Shown: piece by piece, positions 7,079 through 15,737 of the stretch | Numbering within the stretch: the first letter of the stretch is position 1 | Layout of the letters: every line of letters begins with the position of its first letter | NCBI GenBank assembly: GCA_947631625.1 | Contig: CANRMA010000008.1 | Location: forward strand, 1 to 64,000 | Source of the DNA: an uncultured Lachnospiraceae bacterium | Lineage (GTDB): Bacteria; Bacillota; Clostridia; Lachnospirales; Lachnospiraceae | Length of the DNA stretch: 64,000 nt | Reading direction: 5' to 3' | Program-made: the position numbers and the translations under genes | Notes under the pieces: model-generated | What the model was told of the DNA's origin: nothing | Database searches by the model: none | What the model saw: the letters and a program-made list of their open reading frames with translations, nothing else

Positions 7079-9656
7079 AGTTTTCCGTCTGATCCATCAC
7101 CCGGTCCGTTACCGGAAAAGTAAGTATTACCTTGAAAAGATCCCCGTCAAGCTGTATCTCAAATGTGCCATGCTGCGCTTCCGTCAGGCTCTTGGCTATT
7201 GAAAGCCCCAGTCCGCTGCCCTCGGTGGTTCTTGATTCATCACCCCTGATAAATCTTTCGGTAAGTTCTGCGGGATCGCAGTTTAATTCGGTTGCCGAGA
7301 TATTTTTGATAGTAAGTTCAACACTTCCGACTACAGGTTCCACACCTTTTTCGGTATTGTTTATCGATATATATACCCGTGTGCGTTCAAGCGCATATTT
7401 GTAAACGTTATTAAAAAGATTTTCCATTACGCGCCAGATACTTCTGCTGTCCGCTTCTATCACTGCATTGGCTGCGTTTACGCTTAATACGATATTCAGC
7501 CCTTTTTGATCAAATTTCTCGGAAAATTCTCCGATAGTCTGATTTATAAGCTCCGTAAGATTAATTTTTTCAAAGTTCAGGCTGATATTGCCCGAAGATA
7601 TCTTGCTCGCTTCCACGAGATCGTCAATAAGCTGCTTGAGTCTCTGCGACTTATCGTCCAACACTTTGATATATCCGCGTATACGCTCGTTGTCGCTGTC
7701 CTCTCTTTTTATCAGATCCACGTAATTTATGATAGAAGTAAGCGGAGTTTTGATATCGTGCGAAACATTGGTGATAAGCTCCGTCTTCATACGCTCATCT
7801 TTCATGCTTACTTCCACCGCGTTTTTGATTGCATTGCGTATGCTGTTTACCGCCTCTGCAAGCGCCTTGTTATCGCCATGCATTTTAGTCCTGTCGATCT
7901 GATAGGAAAGGTCTCCGTCGCATATACGCTCTATTCCCTTTATTATCTCCTGCCGCTCTCTCATATCGCCGTAAAACATGGCTCCTATCACTATGTCTAT
8001 TGCAAAAACAAATATAAATAAAAATATTTCATCTCTGCCCCTTATCGCCGCCGCTCCCAAAAGATTGCAGCCGACAAACAGCATATAAGGCAGCCATGCT
8101 TTCACTATGATATTGCTGTTTTTATAAGCATCCGCCGCGCTCTTTTTACATATACGCGCCAGTTTACGCATATAACTGTTCTGCCATAAGACCCCTGCTT
8201 TTATCCTGCGCACAATGCTGTAATATAACGCCCCGAATACTACGTCTGTGACAAAAACCGCCAGTCCCGCCAAAGTCAACACAAGATAAGAATTTTTAAC
8301 ATATCCCAAACGTATGTTATCATCATGCATATATATTTCATTGACTATATTACCGCCTATCAATATAACCGCTACAAGCGCAGCTAACACCGCCGCCGTT
8401 ATTTCGGTCGGCATTTTATCAAAATCCGTAAGCCTTGTATAAACCTTCCCTTCATCATCGATTTCCCTGCCGGCATTTATCGTAAGATAAACAAACAACA
8501 GCAGATAAAGGATAACCGCTCCTACAACGACACAGCCCCACTGCCAGGAATGCGGCAGATAGTTCTGATATCCCTCCCTGCCCTGCGCAAGAACATCATC
8601 GGCAGGATATGAGGTGTCTACGCCTATCCATATTTTGGTGTCTTCCGGATAGGCATAATCATAAGTCTTTATTATTCCGTTCACGGTATCTTCATCTATC
8701 GAAGTGTTGCTTTCATAGATCATTTCCGACGGACTGTAATAAATGTACCTGAAACCGTTTTTATATTCATCTCTAAGTTTATTAAACGAAGGCGCATCTT
8801 CCATATTGGTATAATACTGCGTCTTGCCGTCCACAGTCTTTTCTATGCAGTAGCGCACGTTGGTATTGCCTGACGCATAAAGCATTTTGAAATTGACATA
8901 TTCATTATAATTATAATCCAGATTGTTCATAGCCAACTCCAAATTGTCGCACAGAACATAATAGTTTTGAAGATCGGCCGTATATGCTTCAATATTTTTG
9001 CCTTCCACCGACTTATAACGGTTGATCAAAACATTTACTTTTATGTTTCCTTCCGTTTCATCATAATATCCGCCGTAATCATTTGACGGCAGCATATTGG
9101 CGGACACACTGTCAACAAAGGTATAGTTATCCATATCAGACTTCAGATAATGCGCATCCGAAGTGTTATAATATTGACTGTTTGGGTCAATAGTCGTTAC
9201 CATTGTTTTATCGGCCAAAAAAGAAGCAAGCTCCTGATAAGTCATATACTCGTCAGATTTTTCAACGCCGTACTTATACCATTTCAGCAGATCTTCCAGA
9301 TAATATCCGGCTGTGACATACTGCTCCGGCAATACGCTATTGCGATAATTATAAGCCGTTATGTCGATAATCTTTTGCCCGTCAAATTTTCCGTCAGTCT
9401 CAAACTGGCTGCTGATAACGCAAAAACGTATTATATCCGCTACGGACCGACCGTAAAATGTATTGAACAGGGCGGAGTCTTCATACGCCGCCTGCGCGTC
9501 AGAGGTGTTAAGCACATACTTTTTTCCGTCTATGACAACAACGGAGCTAAGCAATATGGCGCACAATATCATTGCAGCCGCCGCTATCAGCAAATGCTTT
9601 ATAAAATTGAGAAAAGTCCTTAATTTTCTCCTGAATCTGTTTTTTTTATCTCCCAT
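7077..9656 (-). CDS. Membrane sensor histidine kinase
   Basis: Large 859-residue kinase. A first membrane helix (about 18-37) precedes an extracytoplasmic region of some 330 residues with no domain I recognise. Five further hydrophobic segments lie between about 370 and 575, then a HAMP-like linker. The HisKA motif NVSHDIKTPLTS has the phospho-acceptor at about His633. The N box (NLFNNVYKYA, near 745) and the G box (GSGLGLSIAK, near 815) of the ATPase domain follow. It lies downstream of its partner regulator with a 171-base gap holding a dispersed repeat. The signal it senses cannot be read from sequence. Confidence 0.9.
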   Translation of the reverse strand: MGDKKNRFRRKLRTFLNFIKHLLIAAAAMILCAILLSSVVVIDGKKYVLNTSDAQAAYEDSALFNTFYGRSVADIIRFCVISSQFETDGKFDGQKIIDITAYNYRNSVLPEQYVTAGYYLEDLLKWYKYGVEKSDEYMTYQELASFLADKTMVTTIDPNSQYYNTSDAHYLKSDMDNYTFVDSVSANMLPSNDYGGYYDETEGNIKVNVLINRYKSVEGKNIEAYTADLQNYYVLCDNLELAMNNLDYNYNEYVNFKMLYASGNTNVRYCIEKTVDGKTQYYTNMEDAPSFNKLRDEYKNGFRYIYYSPSEMIYESNTSIDEDTVNGIIKTYDYAYPEDTKIWIGVDTSYPADDVLAQGREGYQNYLPHSWQWGCVVVGAVILYLLLFVYLTINAGREIDDEGKVYTRLTDFDKMPTEITAAVLAALVAVILIGGNIVNEIYMHDDNIRLGYVKNSYLVLTLAGLAVFVTDVVFGALYYSIVRRIKAGVLWQNSYMRKLARICKKSAADAYKNSNIIVKAWLPYMLFVGCNLLGAAAIRGRDEIFLFIFVFAIDIVIGAMFYGDMRERQEIIKGIERICDGDLSYQIDRTKMHGDNKALAEAVNSIRNAIKNAVEVSMKDERMKTELITNVSHDIKTPLTSIINYVDLIKREDSDNERIRGYIKVLDDKSQRLKQLIDDLVEASKISSGNISLNFEKINLTELINQTIGEFSEKFDQKGLNIVLSVNAANAVIEADSRSIWRVMENLFNNVYKYALERTRVYISINNTEKGVEPVVGSVELTIKNISATELNCDPAELTERFIRGDESRTTEGSGLGLSIAKSLTEAQHGTFEIQLDGDLFKVILTFPVTDRVMDQTEN

Positions 9657-9697
9657 TTCCTTTATGTACTCCCTTCATGCCATATAATTGTAGACGA

Positions 9698-9778
9698 TTG
9701 AGAAACGCTGTCTCAATGTATATTGATTGTACAGATTTAACAAACACCATTGCAGGCGCTCTGAACCCGCAGCGCAAA
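9698..9778 (-). repeat. Dispersed intergenic repeat, copy A
   Basis: About 81 bases between the response regulator and the kinase genes, roughly four-fifths identical to 49274-49356. Both copies contain a short hairpin around AACGCTG, an invariant core (CAGATTTAACAAAC) and a TTGC...GCAA outer pairing in the other half. Strand is given as that of the flanking genes. It may be a structured RNA, a small non-autonomous element or a regulator site. Confidence 0.65.
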
Positions 9779-9827
9779 GGATTTGAGCTTGTTCTTAGGC
9801 TGCGTATTTTGCAGCCTTAGCGCCGCG

Positions 9828-10520
9828 TCACTGCTTCTCGATCTTATAGCCTACTCCCCAGACTACCTTAAGATAGCGGGGCTCTTTGGGGTTGATCTCT
9901 ATTTTTTCCCGAATGTGCCTTATATGTACCGCTACTGTATTGTCGGCCCCTATCGCTTCTTCGTTCCAGATACTCTCATAGATCTGATCTATGGAAAATA
10001 CCCTCCCGCAGTTTTTTACCAATAAAAGCAGGATATTGTATTCGATAGGCGTAAGCTTTACAGTCTCCCCGTCCACGCTGACTTCTTTCGTATCGTCGTC
10101 AATGCACAGGCCGCCTACCTTAAAGAGCGCGTTATTCTCCGTATTCAGGTTGTTTAATTTGGTATAGCGCCTTATATTGGACTTCACTCTTGCGACAAGC
10201 TCAAGCGGATTAAAGGGCTTAGTGACATAATCGTCAGCTCCTATGTTAAGTCCCAGTATCTTATCGCTGTCCTCCGACTTGGCCGAAAGAATGATGATAG
10301 GAATGCTTGAATACTCCCTGATCTTCAAGGTGGCATGTATACCGTCCAGTTTCGGCATCATAACGTCAATTATAAGAAGATGTATGGTATTTTCTTTTAA
10401 TATCTTTATAGCCTGCTCTCCGTCATACGCCTTAAAGACCTGATATCCTTCCTGCAATAAATATATCTCGATCGCATCAACGATCTCCTTGTCATCATCA
10501 CATACAAGAATATTTGCCAT
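9828..10520 (-). CDS. OmpR/PhoB-family response regulator
   Basis: The 230-residue regulator has an N-terminal receiver (ILVCDDDKEIVDAI, phospho-acceptor in LLIIDVMMPKLDG, switch lysine in DYVTKPFNPLEL) and a C-terminal winged helix that ends in HIRHIREKIEINPKEPRYLKVV-type sequence. The ATG at 10520 is preferred over an in-frame ATG 33 bases upstream: it has AGAGGTG at good spacing and gives the standard MANILV start. It is encoded ahead of its kinase. TTTCTTAA direct repeats 21 bases apart (10599-10628) lie about 80-110 bases upstream and could be its own binding site. Confidence 0.93.
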   Translation of the reverse strand: MANILVCDDDKEIVDAIEIYLLQEGYQVFKAYDGEQAIKILKENTIHLLIIDVMMPKLDGIHATLKIREYSSIPIIILSAKSEDSDKILGLNIGADDYVTKPFNPLELVARVKSNIRRYTKLNNLNTENNALFKVGGLCIDDDTKEVSVDGETVKLTPIEYNILLLLVKNCGRVFSIDQIYESIWNEEAIGADNTVAVHIRHIREKIEINPKEPRYLKVVWGVGYKIEKQ

Positions 10521-10631
10521 CTGCTTCACCTCTTTTGCATTTGTTATAATCATTAAAACACTAAAACATAAAGGAATTTATGGGAATTTTTTTAATATTT
10601 TCTTAAGTTTGACAAACACTTTCTTAAATCC

Positions 10632-11609
10632 TTAAACAAGGCCCATAAAGGCGCCGAGATTGCCGCGTTTTCCCTGACTTGCCCTGTGGGAAAAAAGATA
10701 GGACGGATTGCAGCAGGTACAGATATCCGTAACCTGTATCTTGTCAGGGCTTACTCCCGCCTCCTCCAAAACTATCTGATTGGCCCTCCACAGATCCAGA
10801 TAATACTTTCCGAATCCTTTATCCACAAGAAGCTCCTTTTCCTGCCCCAGGCCTTTAAATTCCTGTCTGAAGGCCTCCGCCACATCTTCGCTTACTTCAT
10901 AGCAGTCGCGGCATATGGACGGTCCTATGGCCGCACAGACATCTTCAGGCATAGTTCCGAAAGCTTCATTCATAGCTTCAAGCGTAGCCGCGCCCATTCT
11001 ATTGACAGTGCCCCGCCAACCGGAATGTGACAGCCCTATCGCTTTATTTTTCGTATCAATAAAAAAAAGCGGTACACAATCCGCATAAAAAGTCGCAAGC
11101 ACTATGCCTCTTACATTCGTGATAAGGCCGTCCACATCCGTATAATCTTTAGGGTAAAGCACTCCTTTCCCTCTGTCTTTTTCATCCACTACTCTGACAT
11201 TGGTGGTATGCGTCTGGTCGGAACAGACTATATCGGTTACCTCGCAGCCAAGCGCGCCCGCTATGCGGCGGTAGTTCTCGTCAACCGCTTCTTTGTCGTC
11301 TCCCCTCGTATAACTTAAATTCATCGACGAAAAAATACCCTTGCTTACGCCTCCAAGCCTTGTGGAAAATAGATGTCGCACCAGATGCGTCTCCTCCAGA
11401 AGCGGAAAGGTAAGATACTCTATATCTTTGCTTATATTCCGCTTCATTCTAAGCATATTTTTATTCAAGCCGTCCGGACTGTAATCGTCTGTGACAGGAC
11501 TGTTTGAACTATATTCATCTGTGCTAAAGCTGTCCTTATCCTGCGGCATGTTGATATTGTCAATATTATATGATGTTTTATCGTTAAATAATTTACGTTT
11601 TATAGTCAT
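10632..11609 (-). CDS. pgeF: YfiH/PgeF-family purine nucleoside-active enzyme
   Basis: Member of the multicopper-polyphenol-oxidase-like (DUF152) family. Bacterial members act on purine nucleosides (phosphorylase/deaminase), and in E. coli PgeF corrects peptidoglycan misincorporation. Motifs include STRLGGVS, SDQTHT, DGLITN, ADCVPLFF, SHSGWRGT, IGPSICRDCYEV and a CTCCNPSYLFSHRASQGKRG tail. The start is set at 11609, where GAGGAA is well spaced; an in-frame ATG at 11639 lacks a site. About 45 residues before the domain are rich in Asp, Ser, Asn and Tyr with an imperfect ten-residue repeat (TDEYSS/TDDYSP), unusual for the family. Confidence 0.88.
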   Translation of the reverse strand: MTIKRKLFNDKTSYNIDNINMPQDKDSFSTDEYSSNSPVTDDYSPDGLNKNMLRMKRNISKDIEYLTFPLLEETHLVRHLFSTRLGGVSKGIFSSMNLSYTRGDDKEAVDENYRRIAGALGCEVTDIVCSDQTHTTNVRVVDEKDRGKGVLYPKDYTDVDGLITNVRGIVLATFYADCVPLFFIDTKNKAIGLSHSGWRGTVNRMGAATLEAMNEAFGTMPEDVCAAIGPSICRDCYEVSEDVAEAFRQEFKGLGQEKELLVDKGFGKYYLDLWRANQIVLEEAGVSPDKIQVTDICTCCNPSYLFSHRASQGKRGNLGAFMGLV

Positions 11610-11675
11610 ACCAATTTCCTCATAATAAATATTTTTCAAAAAATTCCAAAAATCCGTCCTCTTTTAATATTAATT

Positions 11676-12032
11676 TTATCTGCCATGATAATAAAACGCA
11701 TTTTTATGCCAGGTGATCCTGTCGCCGTCGATAGCCACCACGTCAAAGCGTATGGGCGTCGTATCAGGACAATGGCGCAGCATTCTGTAATAATCGCAGA
11801 CCCGGCATATTTTGGTCTGTTTATTGTAATTTACCGCCTCGGCAGCGCTGCCCTTTGAGTTATCCTTCCTGTATTTTACCTCAAAAAATACAAGAAAAGC
11901 GCCGTCATCGCCTATTATGTCTATTTCGCCCTGCCTGCAGCGGAAGTTCCGCTCCCTTATCCGTACCCCGTTTGCGCCAAGATACCGACAGGCGGTTTCT
12001 TCTTTATCTGCTCCTATGGCTCTTGTGTTCAT
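11676..12032 (-). CDS. YraN-family (UPF0102) nuclease-like protein
   Basis: Small 118-residue protein of the YraN family, which has a restriction-endonuclease-like fold. The core signature GEIDIIGDDGAFLVFFEVKYR contains the D-(E/x)-K type metal-binding residues, and RFDVVAI follows near the end. Length matches the family. Members lie close to rnhB in many genomes, as here. The physiological role is poorly known; a part in DNA processing is inferred. Confidence 0.88.
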   Translation of the reverse strand: MNTRAIGADKEETACRYLGANGVRIRERNFRCRQGEIDIIGDDGAFLVFFEVKYRKDNSKGSAAEAVNYNKQTKICRVCDYYRMLRHCPDTTPIRFDVVAIDGDRITWHKNAFYYHGR

Positions 12033-12140
12033 GCACTGTATTTTACTCCCATTTTAAGATTGAAGGTTTTATGATATTTGTATTATTTTTAATATGATCC
12101 TGATAATATTTATGCCATTTATATTTTGATAATTTGAAAC

Positions 12141-12437
12141 CTATTTGGACGCATTCTGCATCTTAGCCTTGATCTTATCCATTGAATCGACAAAGACAAG
12201 GATCTCCGCCACTACTTCATAGAGTTCCGGCGGTATCATTTCTCCTATGTCCAGTTTGGACAGCGTATCGGCAAGTTTATCGTCGCGGTGAACCGGAACG
12301 TCCGCTTCCTTGGCCTTTTCTATGATGCGCTCCGCAAGCGCGCCTTTACCGGAAGCAATGACCCTCGGTGCTTCGTCATTAGGATCGAACTCCAGCGCGA
12401 TCGCCTGTTTGACTTTATTTTGTTTCTCTGCGGCCAT
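12141..12437 (-). CDS. FlhB C-terminal-domain-like small protein (YlqH type)
   Basis: A 98-residue stand-alone version of the cytoplasmic domain of the flagellar and type III export switch FlhB/YscU. It contains the AIALEFDPNDEAPRVIASGKG stretch, where the autocleaving Asn-Pro-Thr-His of true FlhB is replaced by Asp-Pro-Asn-Asp, so self-cleavage is not expected. The rest (ERIIEKAKEADVPVHRDDKLAD, GEMIPPELYEVVAEIL) follows FlhB closely. The start is ATG 12437 with AAAGGGGGG ahead of it. It occupies the place of ylqH after rnhB-ylqG in Bacillus. No other flagellar gene is in the window. Function unknown. Confidence 0.85.
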   Translation of the reverse strand: MAAEKQNKVKQAIALEFDPNDEAPRVIASGKGALAERIIEKAKEADVPVHRDDKLADTLSKLDIGEMIPPELYEVVAEILVFVDSMDKIKAKMQNASK

Positions 12438-12480
12438 AACCGTCCCCCCTTTACTGCCTCGCAATTGTCTGACTTAATGC

Positions 12481-14361
12481 CTACGCCCGCATATCAAACG
12501 ATGTGTGGCTTAGTACGGATATATTTTTGCTCTGCTTTATGATCTCGTCCATTATGTTAGTCTCTTCCGACTCATCTTCTTTTAATTTAAAGTCGGCCTT
12601 CATCTTATAGCCGCGTTTTTCAAGACGTTCATCAAGAATGTGAATGTTTTTTGCGATCAGATCAAGCGCTTCTTCATCTTTAAGTGTAAAATTAGTATTG
12701 ACCTTATTCCGGGCGGTATCCATTGTGACATACACATCCATTGGACCGAGATTTTCCATATCCAGATGTAAGAGCGCGCTGACGGTTCCGTCTTTTTGGG
12801 CAAGGCTCTTTTTGTTAGTATAAACATACAGATCTCCATGCGTTTCATTTCCCGCCATTTTAAGAGGAAGCTGAACATAGGTAAAAAGACTGTTCATCTG
12901 ATTCATAAAATCCAAGTTATTCTGCATGTTATCAAGACTCTTAGCCCCTGCGCCATCCGCCTTATCTGCCATCTGAAAGGCTTCGCTTATCCTCGCGCTC
13001 TGCTCCCTTATCCTCTCATATAACTGCTCCACATTCTCCTTATATGCCACTTCCTCGGGCTTTAAAAGCCACTGATCGGACAGCTGCGCATTAAGCAGAT
13101 TCTGAAACGGCCTGCTTCCAAACAATTCCTTTAAGTTCTCACTAAAGCCTTCTTTAAAAACATGCGCGCTTTGCGCTATCTGTTCATTTATCTGCGTAAG
13201 AACTTCTTTGGGCGTCAGTTTCCCGTCGGATATCTGCTGCGCTGTTTCTTTATCAACTCCAAGTCTTTCAAGCAGGCTGCCCAGTTCTCTCCATGTTTCT
13301 TTGGAAAGACTATTCTGCGTAAGAATACCTGCGCCGTCATTTTCACCGGACACTGTGTTTAAAATATTACCTGACAATGATGTTGAACCGGATCCGGCCA
13401 TATCACCGCCGACCGCCGTTCCCGGCATATTTCCCTTAGCGTCCGACTCGGCATTTTCTTTAAGCGCCTCAAGAATCGCTTTATCAACAGCTTCGCTGCC
13501 ATTACCATCTATAACGGACGGATTCTGTGCGCCATTCTTATTTTGCTCTCCATTGACTCCATCAGTCAACTCACCTGTTCCATTCCCGCCTGCGCCGCCT
13601 TCAGTAAGTTTCTGCATAAATGCGCCGTCTTCATTAACGGCTTCCGCGCCTGCCTCGCCGCCTGTAAGAGCCTTTATTATCCGCTCATAAAAAGCGACCG
13701 CCTCTGTATCTTTTCCCTCTGCAATAAGTTCCATATATGTCTGCGGTATTTCGGCGGCAATATCTTTTATGCTCTCCAGGATCTGCCCCGCATTATTCTT
13801 ATAAAGTTCAAACTGCCCTATGCTTTCTTCCGATATGGGAAGACCGAGTCTTATCATCTGCATTATCGAACCGGAGTCCGCGCTCGGGAAATCCACCAAC
13901 TGCCTGTTGACATAAGCAATGGTATCTTTATCTATGGACAGCCCCTCTTTCATCATATCGGATACCATCTGCATGTTCTCAGGAGTCGCGGAAAGCCCCG
14001 CGGCGGAAAGTGCCTTCATTATTGTAGCCTCGTTTGCCATATTGGCGTATAAGGGCGTCAACGAAAGCAGAGAGCCATTGTTTGATCTGACCTCAAAGCT
14101 TAGGTTCTGACCGAGCGCAATATTAATATCATGCTCCAGTCTGGCAGTCAGCACGGTATTGGCATCTATGGCTATCTGTACGGTATTTCCGTCTTTTGCC
14201 ACCACCTCGCCCTGAATGGTCTGCCCCGGCGCCATATTCCTATTATCGTTTATCGCATGATAATTTCTCTCTCCCGCAGAGACGGTGCCTGATGTTGCAG
14301 TCGTTTTATCCGGCGTCTTGACTCCACCGGTCAATGTCTGTAAAATATCTCCCAGATTCAA
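12481..14361 (-). CDS. FliK-like hook-length-control-type protein (YlqG position)
   Basis: 626 residues. An N-terminal part (about 1-110) contains PGQTIQGEVVAKDGNTVQIAI, a small beta domain. The middle is helical with a low-complexity Gly/Asn/Ala/Asp-rich stretch at about 235-350. The C-terminal region (about 490-600) resembles the FliK/hook-length-control C-terminal domain (VQLPLKMAG, GDLYVYTNKK, HLDMENLGPMDVYVTM, LDERLEKRGY). It lies between rnhB and the FlhB-like gene, matching ylqG of Bacillus. FliK proteins signal to FlhB, so the pair may interact. That is inference; no export apparatus is present nearby. Confidence 0.78.
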   Translation of the reverse strand: MNLGDILQTLTGGVKTPDKTTATSGTVSAGERNYHAINDNRNMAPGQTIQGEVVAKDGNTVQIAIDANTVLTARLEHDINIALGQNLSFEVRSNNGSLLSLTPLYANMANEATIMKALSAAGLSATPENMQMVSDMMKEGLSIDKDTIAYVNRQLVDFPSADSGSIMQMIRLGLPISEESIGQFELYKNNAGQILESIKDIAAEIPQTYMELIAEGKDTEAVAFYERIIKALTGGEAGAEAVNEDGAFMQKLTEGGAGGNGTGELTDGVNGEQNKNGAQNPSVIDGNGSEAVDKAILEALKENAESDAKGNMPGTAVGGDMAGSGSTSLSGNILNTVSGENDGAGILTQNSLSKETWRELGSLLERLGVDKETAQQISDGKLTPKEVLTQINEQIAQSAHVFKEGFSENLKELFGSRPFQNLLNAQLSDQWLLKPEEVAYKENVEQLYERIREQSARISEAFQMADKADGAGAKSLDNMQNNLDFMNQMNSLFTYVQLPLKMAGNETHGDLYVYTNKKSLAQKDGTVSALLHLDMENLGPMDVYVTMDTARNKVNTNFTLKDEEALDLIAKNIHILDERLEKRGYKMKADFKLKEDESEETNIMDEIIKQSKNISVLSHTSFDMRA

Positions 14362-14364
14362 TTA

Positions 14365-15132
14365 TCAACCCTCCGTAACAAAATGTTTGATAAAGGACTT
14401 TCTGTGAATCGGACAGGGGCCGTGCTTTTTAAGCGCAGCTATGTGCTGTGCCGAGCCGTAGCCCTTATTGGAAGCAAAGCCATATTCAGGAAACACTTTG
14501 TCATACTCACACATAAGCCGGTCCCTTGTAACCTTTGCTATAATGCTTGCCGCGCCTATGGATATGCTTTTGGCGTCTCCTTTTATGATGGGTACCTGTT
14601 TTATGTCAACCTGTGGTATGGTGACCGCATCATTGAGCAACAGATCCGGTTTGACACTAAGCCGTGAAATTGCTTCCCTCATGGCTTCATAGGTAGCCTG
14701 TAATATATTTATCTCATCGATCCTTTCAGGCGTGCTGAAACCTATTCCTGTCGCGACAGCCTTTTCCATGATAACATCATAAAGTTCCTCTCTTTTTTTT
14801 TCGGACAGTTTCTTGGAATCGTTGATATATAAAATATCACAATTTTTTGGTAAAATTACGGCTCCCGCCACTACAGGCCCGGAAAGCGGCCCTCTTCCCA
14901 CCTCGTCTATGCCGCATATGTAAGAGCAGTCAGCGTACTTTTTTTCATAGAACTTTAGTTTATCAATGCGCTCGATTTCTTTCTGATATGACAAAAGGCG
15001 TTTTTCAGCAGCATTCACCGCCTGTACAACGCCTTTTCTTTCGTCCTTTTCATAAAGTGAAAATAATTCAGGCAGCTCATCATATCCGGCTGCCTGCAAT
15101 TTATCCCTGATCTCCTGTATTGACTGCGCCAT
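14365..15132 (-). CDS. rnhB: Ribonuclease HII
   Basis: Cleaves the RNA strand of RNA-DNA hybrids and removes ribonucleotides misincorporated in DNA. The catalytic motif CGIDEVGRGPLSGPVVAGAV is at about residue 73 and the further acidic residues lie in NDAV and ASIIAKVTRDRLM. The roughly 70-residue extension before the catalytic domain is typical of Firmicute RNase HII. ATG 15132 with GGAG seven bases ahead is preferred over the ATG at 15144. It sits between a signal peptidase and the FliK-like gene. Confidence 0.95.
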   Translation of the reverse strand: MAQSIQEIRDKLQAAGYDELPELFSLYEKDERKGVVQAVNAAEKRLLSYQKEIERIDKLKFYEKKYADCSYICGIDEVGRGPLSGPVVAGAVILPKNCDILYINDSKKLSEKKREELYDVIMEKAVATGIGFSTPERIDEINILQATYEAMREAISRLSVKPDLLLNDAVTIPQVDIKQVPIIKGDAKSISIGAASIIAKVTRDRLMCEYDKVFPEYGFASNKGYGSAQHIAALKKHGPCPIHRKSFIKHFVTEG

Positions 15133-15154
15133 GTTTTTCTCCATTCCAAAACTC

Positions 15155-15694
15155 TTACCTGTGCTTTATAAATCCGAATTTACTTATGGGCCATATCCTC
15201 AGCCACGCCCTTCCGATTATATCTTCTCTGTCTATATTTCCTACCGACGGGTCTCTTGAGTCCGAACTGTTGTTCCTGTTGTCGCCCAGTACAAAATATT
15301 CATCTTCACCCAATGTAACCGGCGTATATGCAAGCCCGGCGTCCTTTATGATTTCTTTACCGTAGCCTTCGTCAAGCACTTCTCCGTCAATGTATATATT
15401 TCCGGCTTCATCGATATTGACAGTTTCTCCCGGCATGCCGATTATACGTTTTATATAATATGTATCTTCTTTATGCTGATACGGGAAAACAATGATATCA
15501 AAACGTTCGGGATCCTTAAACCTATATGTGATCTTATCTACAATAAGATTGTCACCGTCACTAAGCTTTGGTTCCATCGATCTTCCGCTTACCTGCGTTC
15601 TCTGCCCCACAAAATGAATGACCAGATAAGTAATGCAAAGCACCACAAGAAGATATAAACTGGTATTAAATATTTCGCGCAAAACCTTTTTCAT
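15155..15694 (-). CDS. lepB: Signal peptidase I, first copy
   Basis: 179-residue membrane serine protease that removes signal peptides from secreted proteins. One N-terminal membrane helix (about 12-30) precedes the catalytic serine box VSGRSMEPKLSDGD, the lysine box YYIKRIIGMPGE and the family box GDNRNNSSDSR. It lies 43 bases downstream of rbgA. A second copy is at 16684-17271. The two share the catalytic boxes but differ in the N-terminus and mid-region, so they are diverged paralogues rather than a recent duplication. Confidence 0.94.
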   Translation of the reverse strand: MKKVLREIFNTSLYLLVVLCITYLVIHFVGQRTQVSGRSMEPKLSDGDNLIVDKITYRFKDPERFDIIVFPYQHKEDTYYIKRIIGMPGETVNIDEAGNIYIDGEVLDEGYGKEIIKDAGLAYTPVTLGEDEYFVLGDNRNNSSDSRDPSVGNIDREDIIGRAWLRIWPISKFGFIKHR

Positions 15695-15737
15695 TTATAC
15701 CGACAACCTCTATTCCGACAATTATTTGACCTGCTTA

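Noticed and set aside
9780..9827. Hairpin AGGCTGC/GCAGCCT after the response regulator as terminator
   Set aside because: The stem is good but no T run follows on the minus strand, so it does not qualify as a typical intrinsic terminator.
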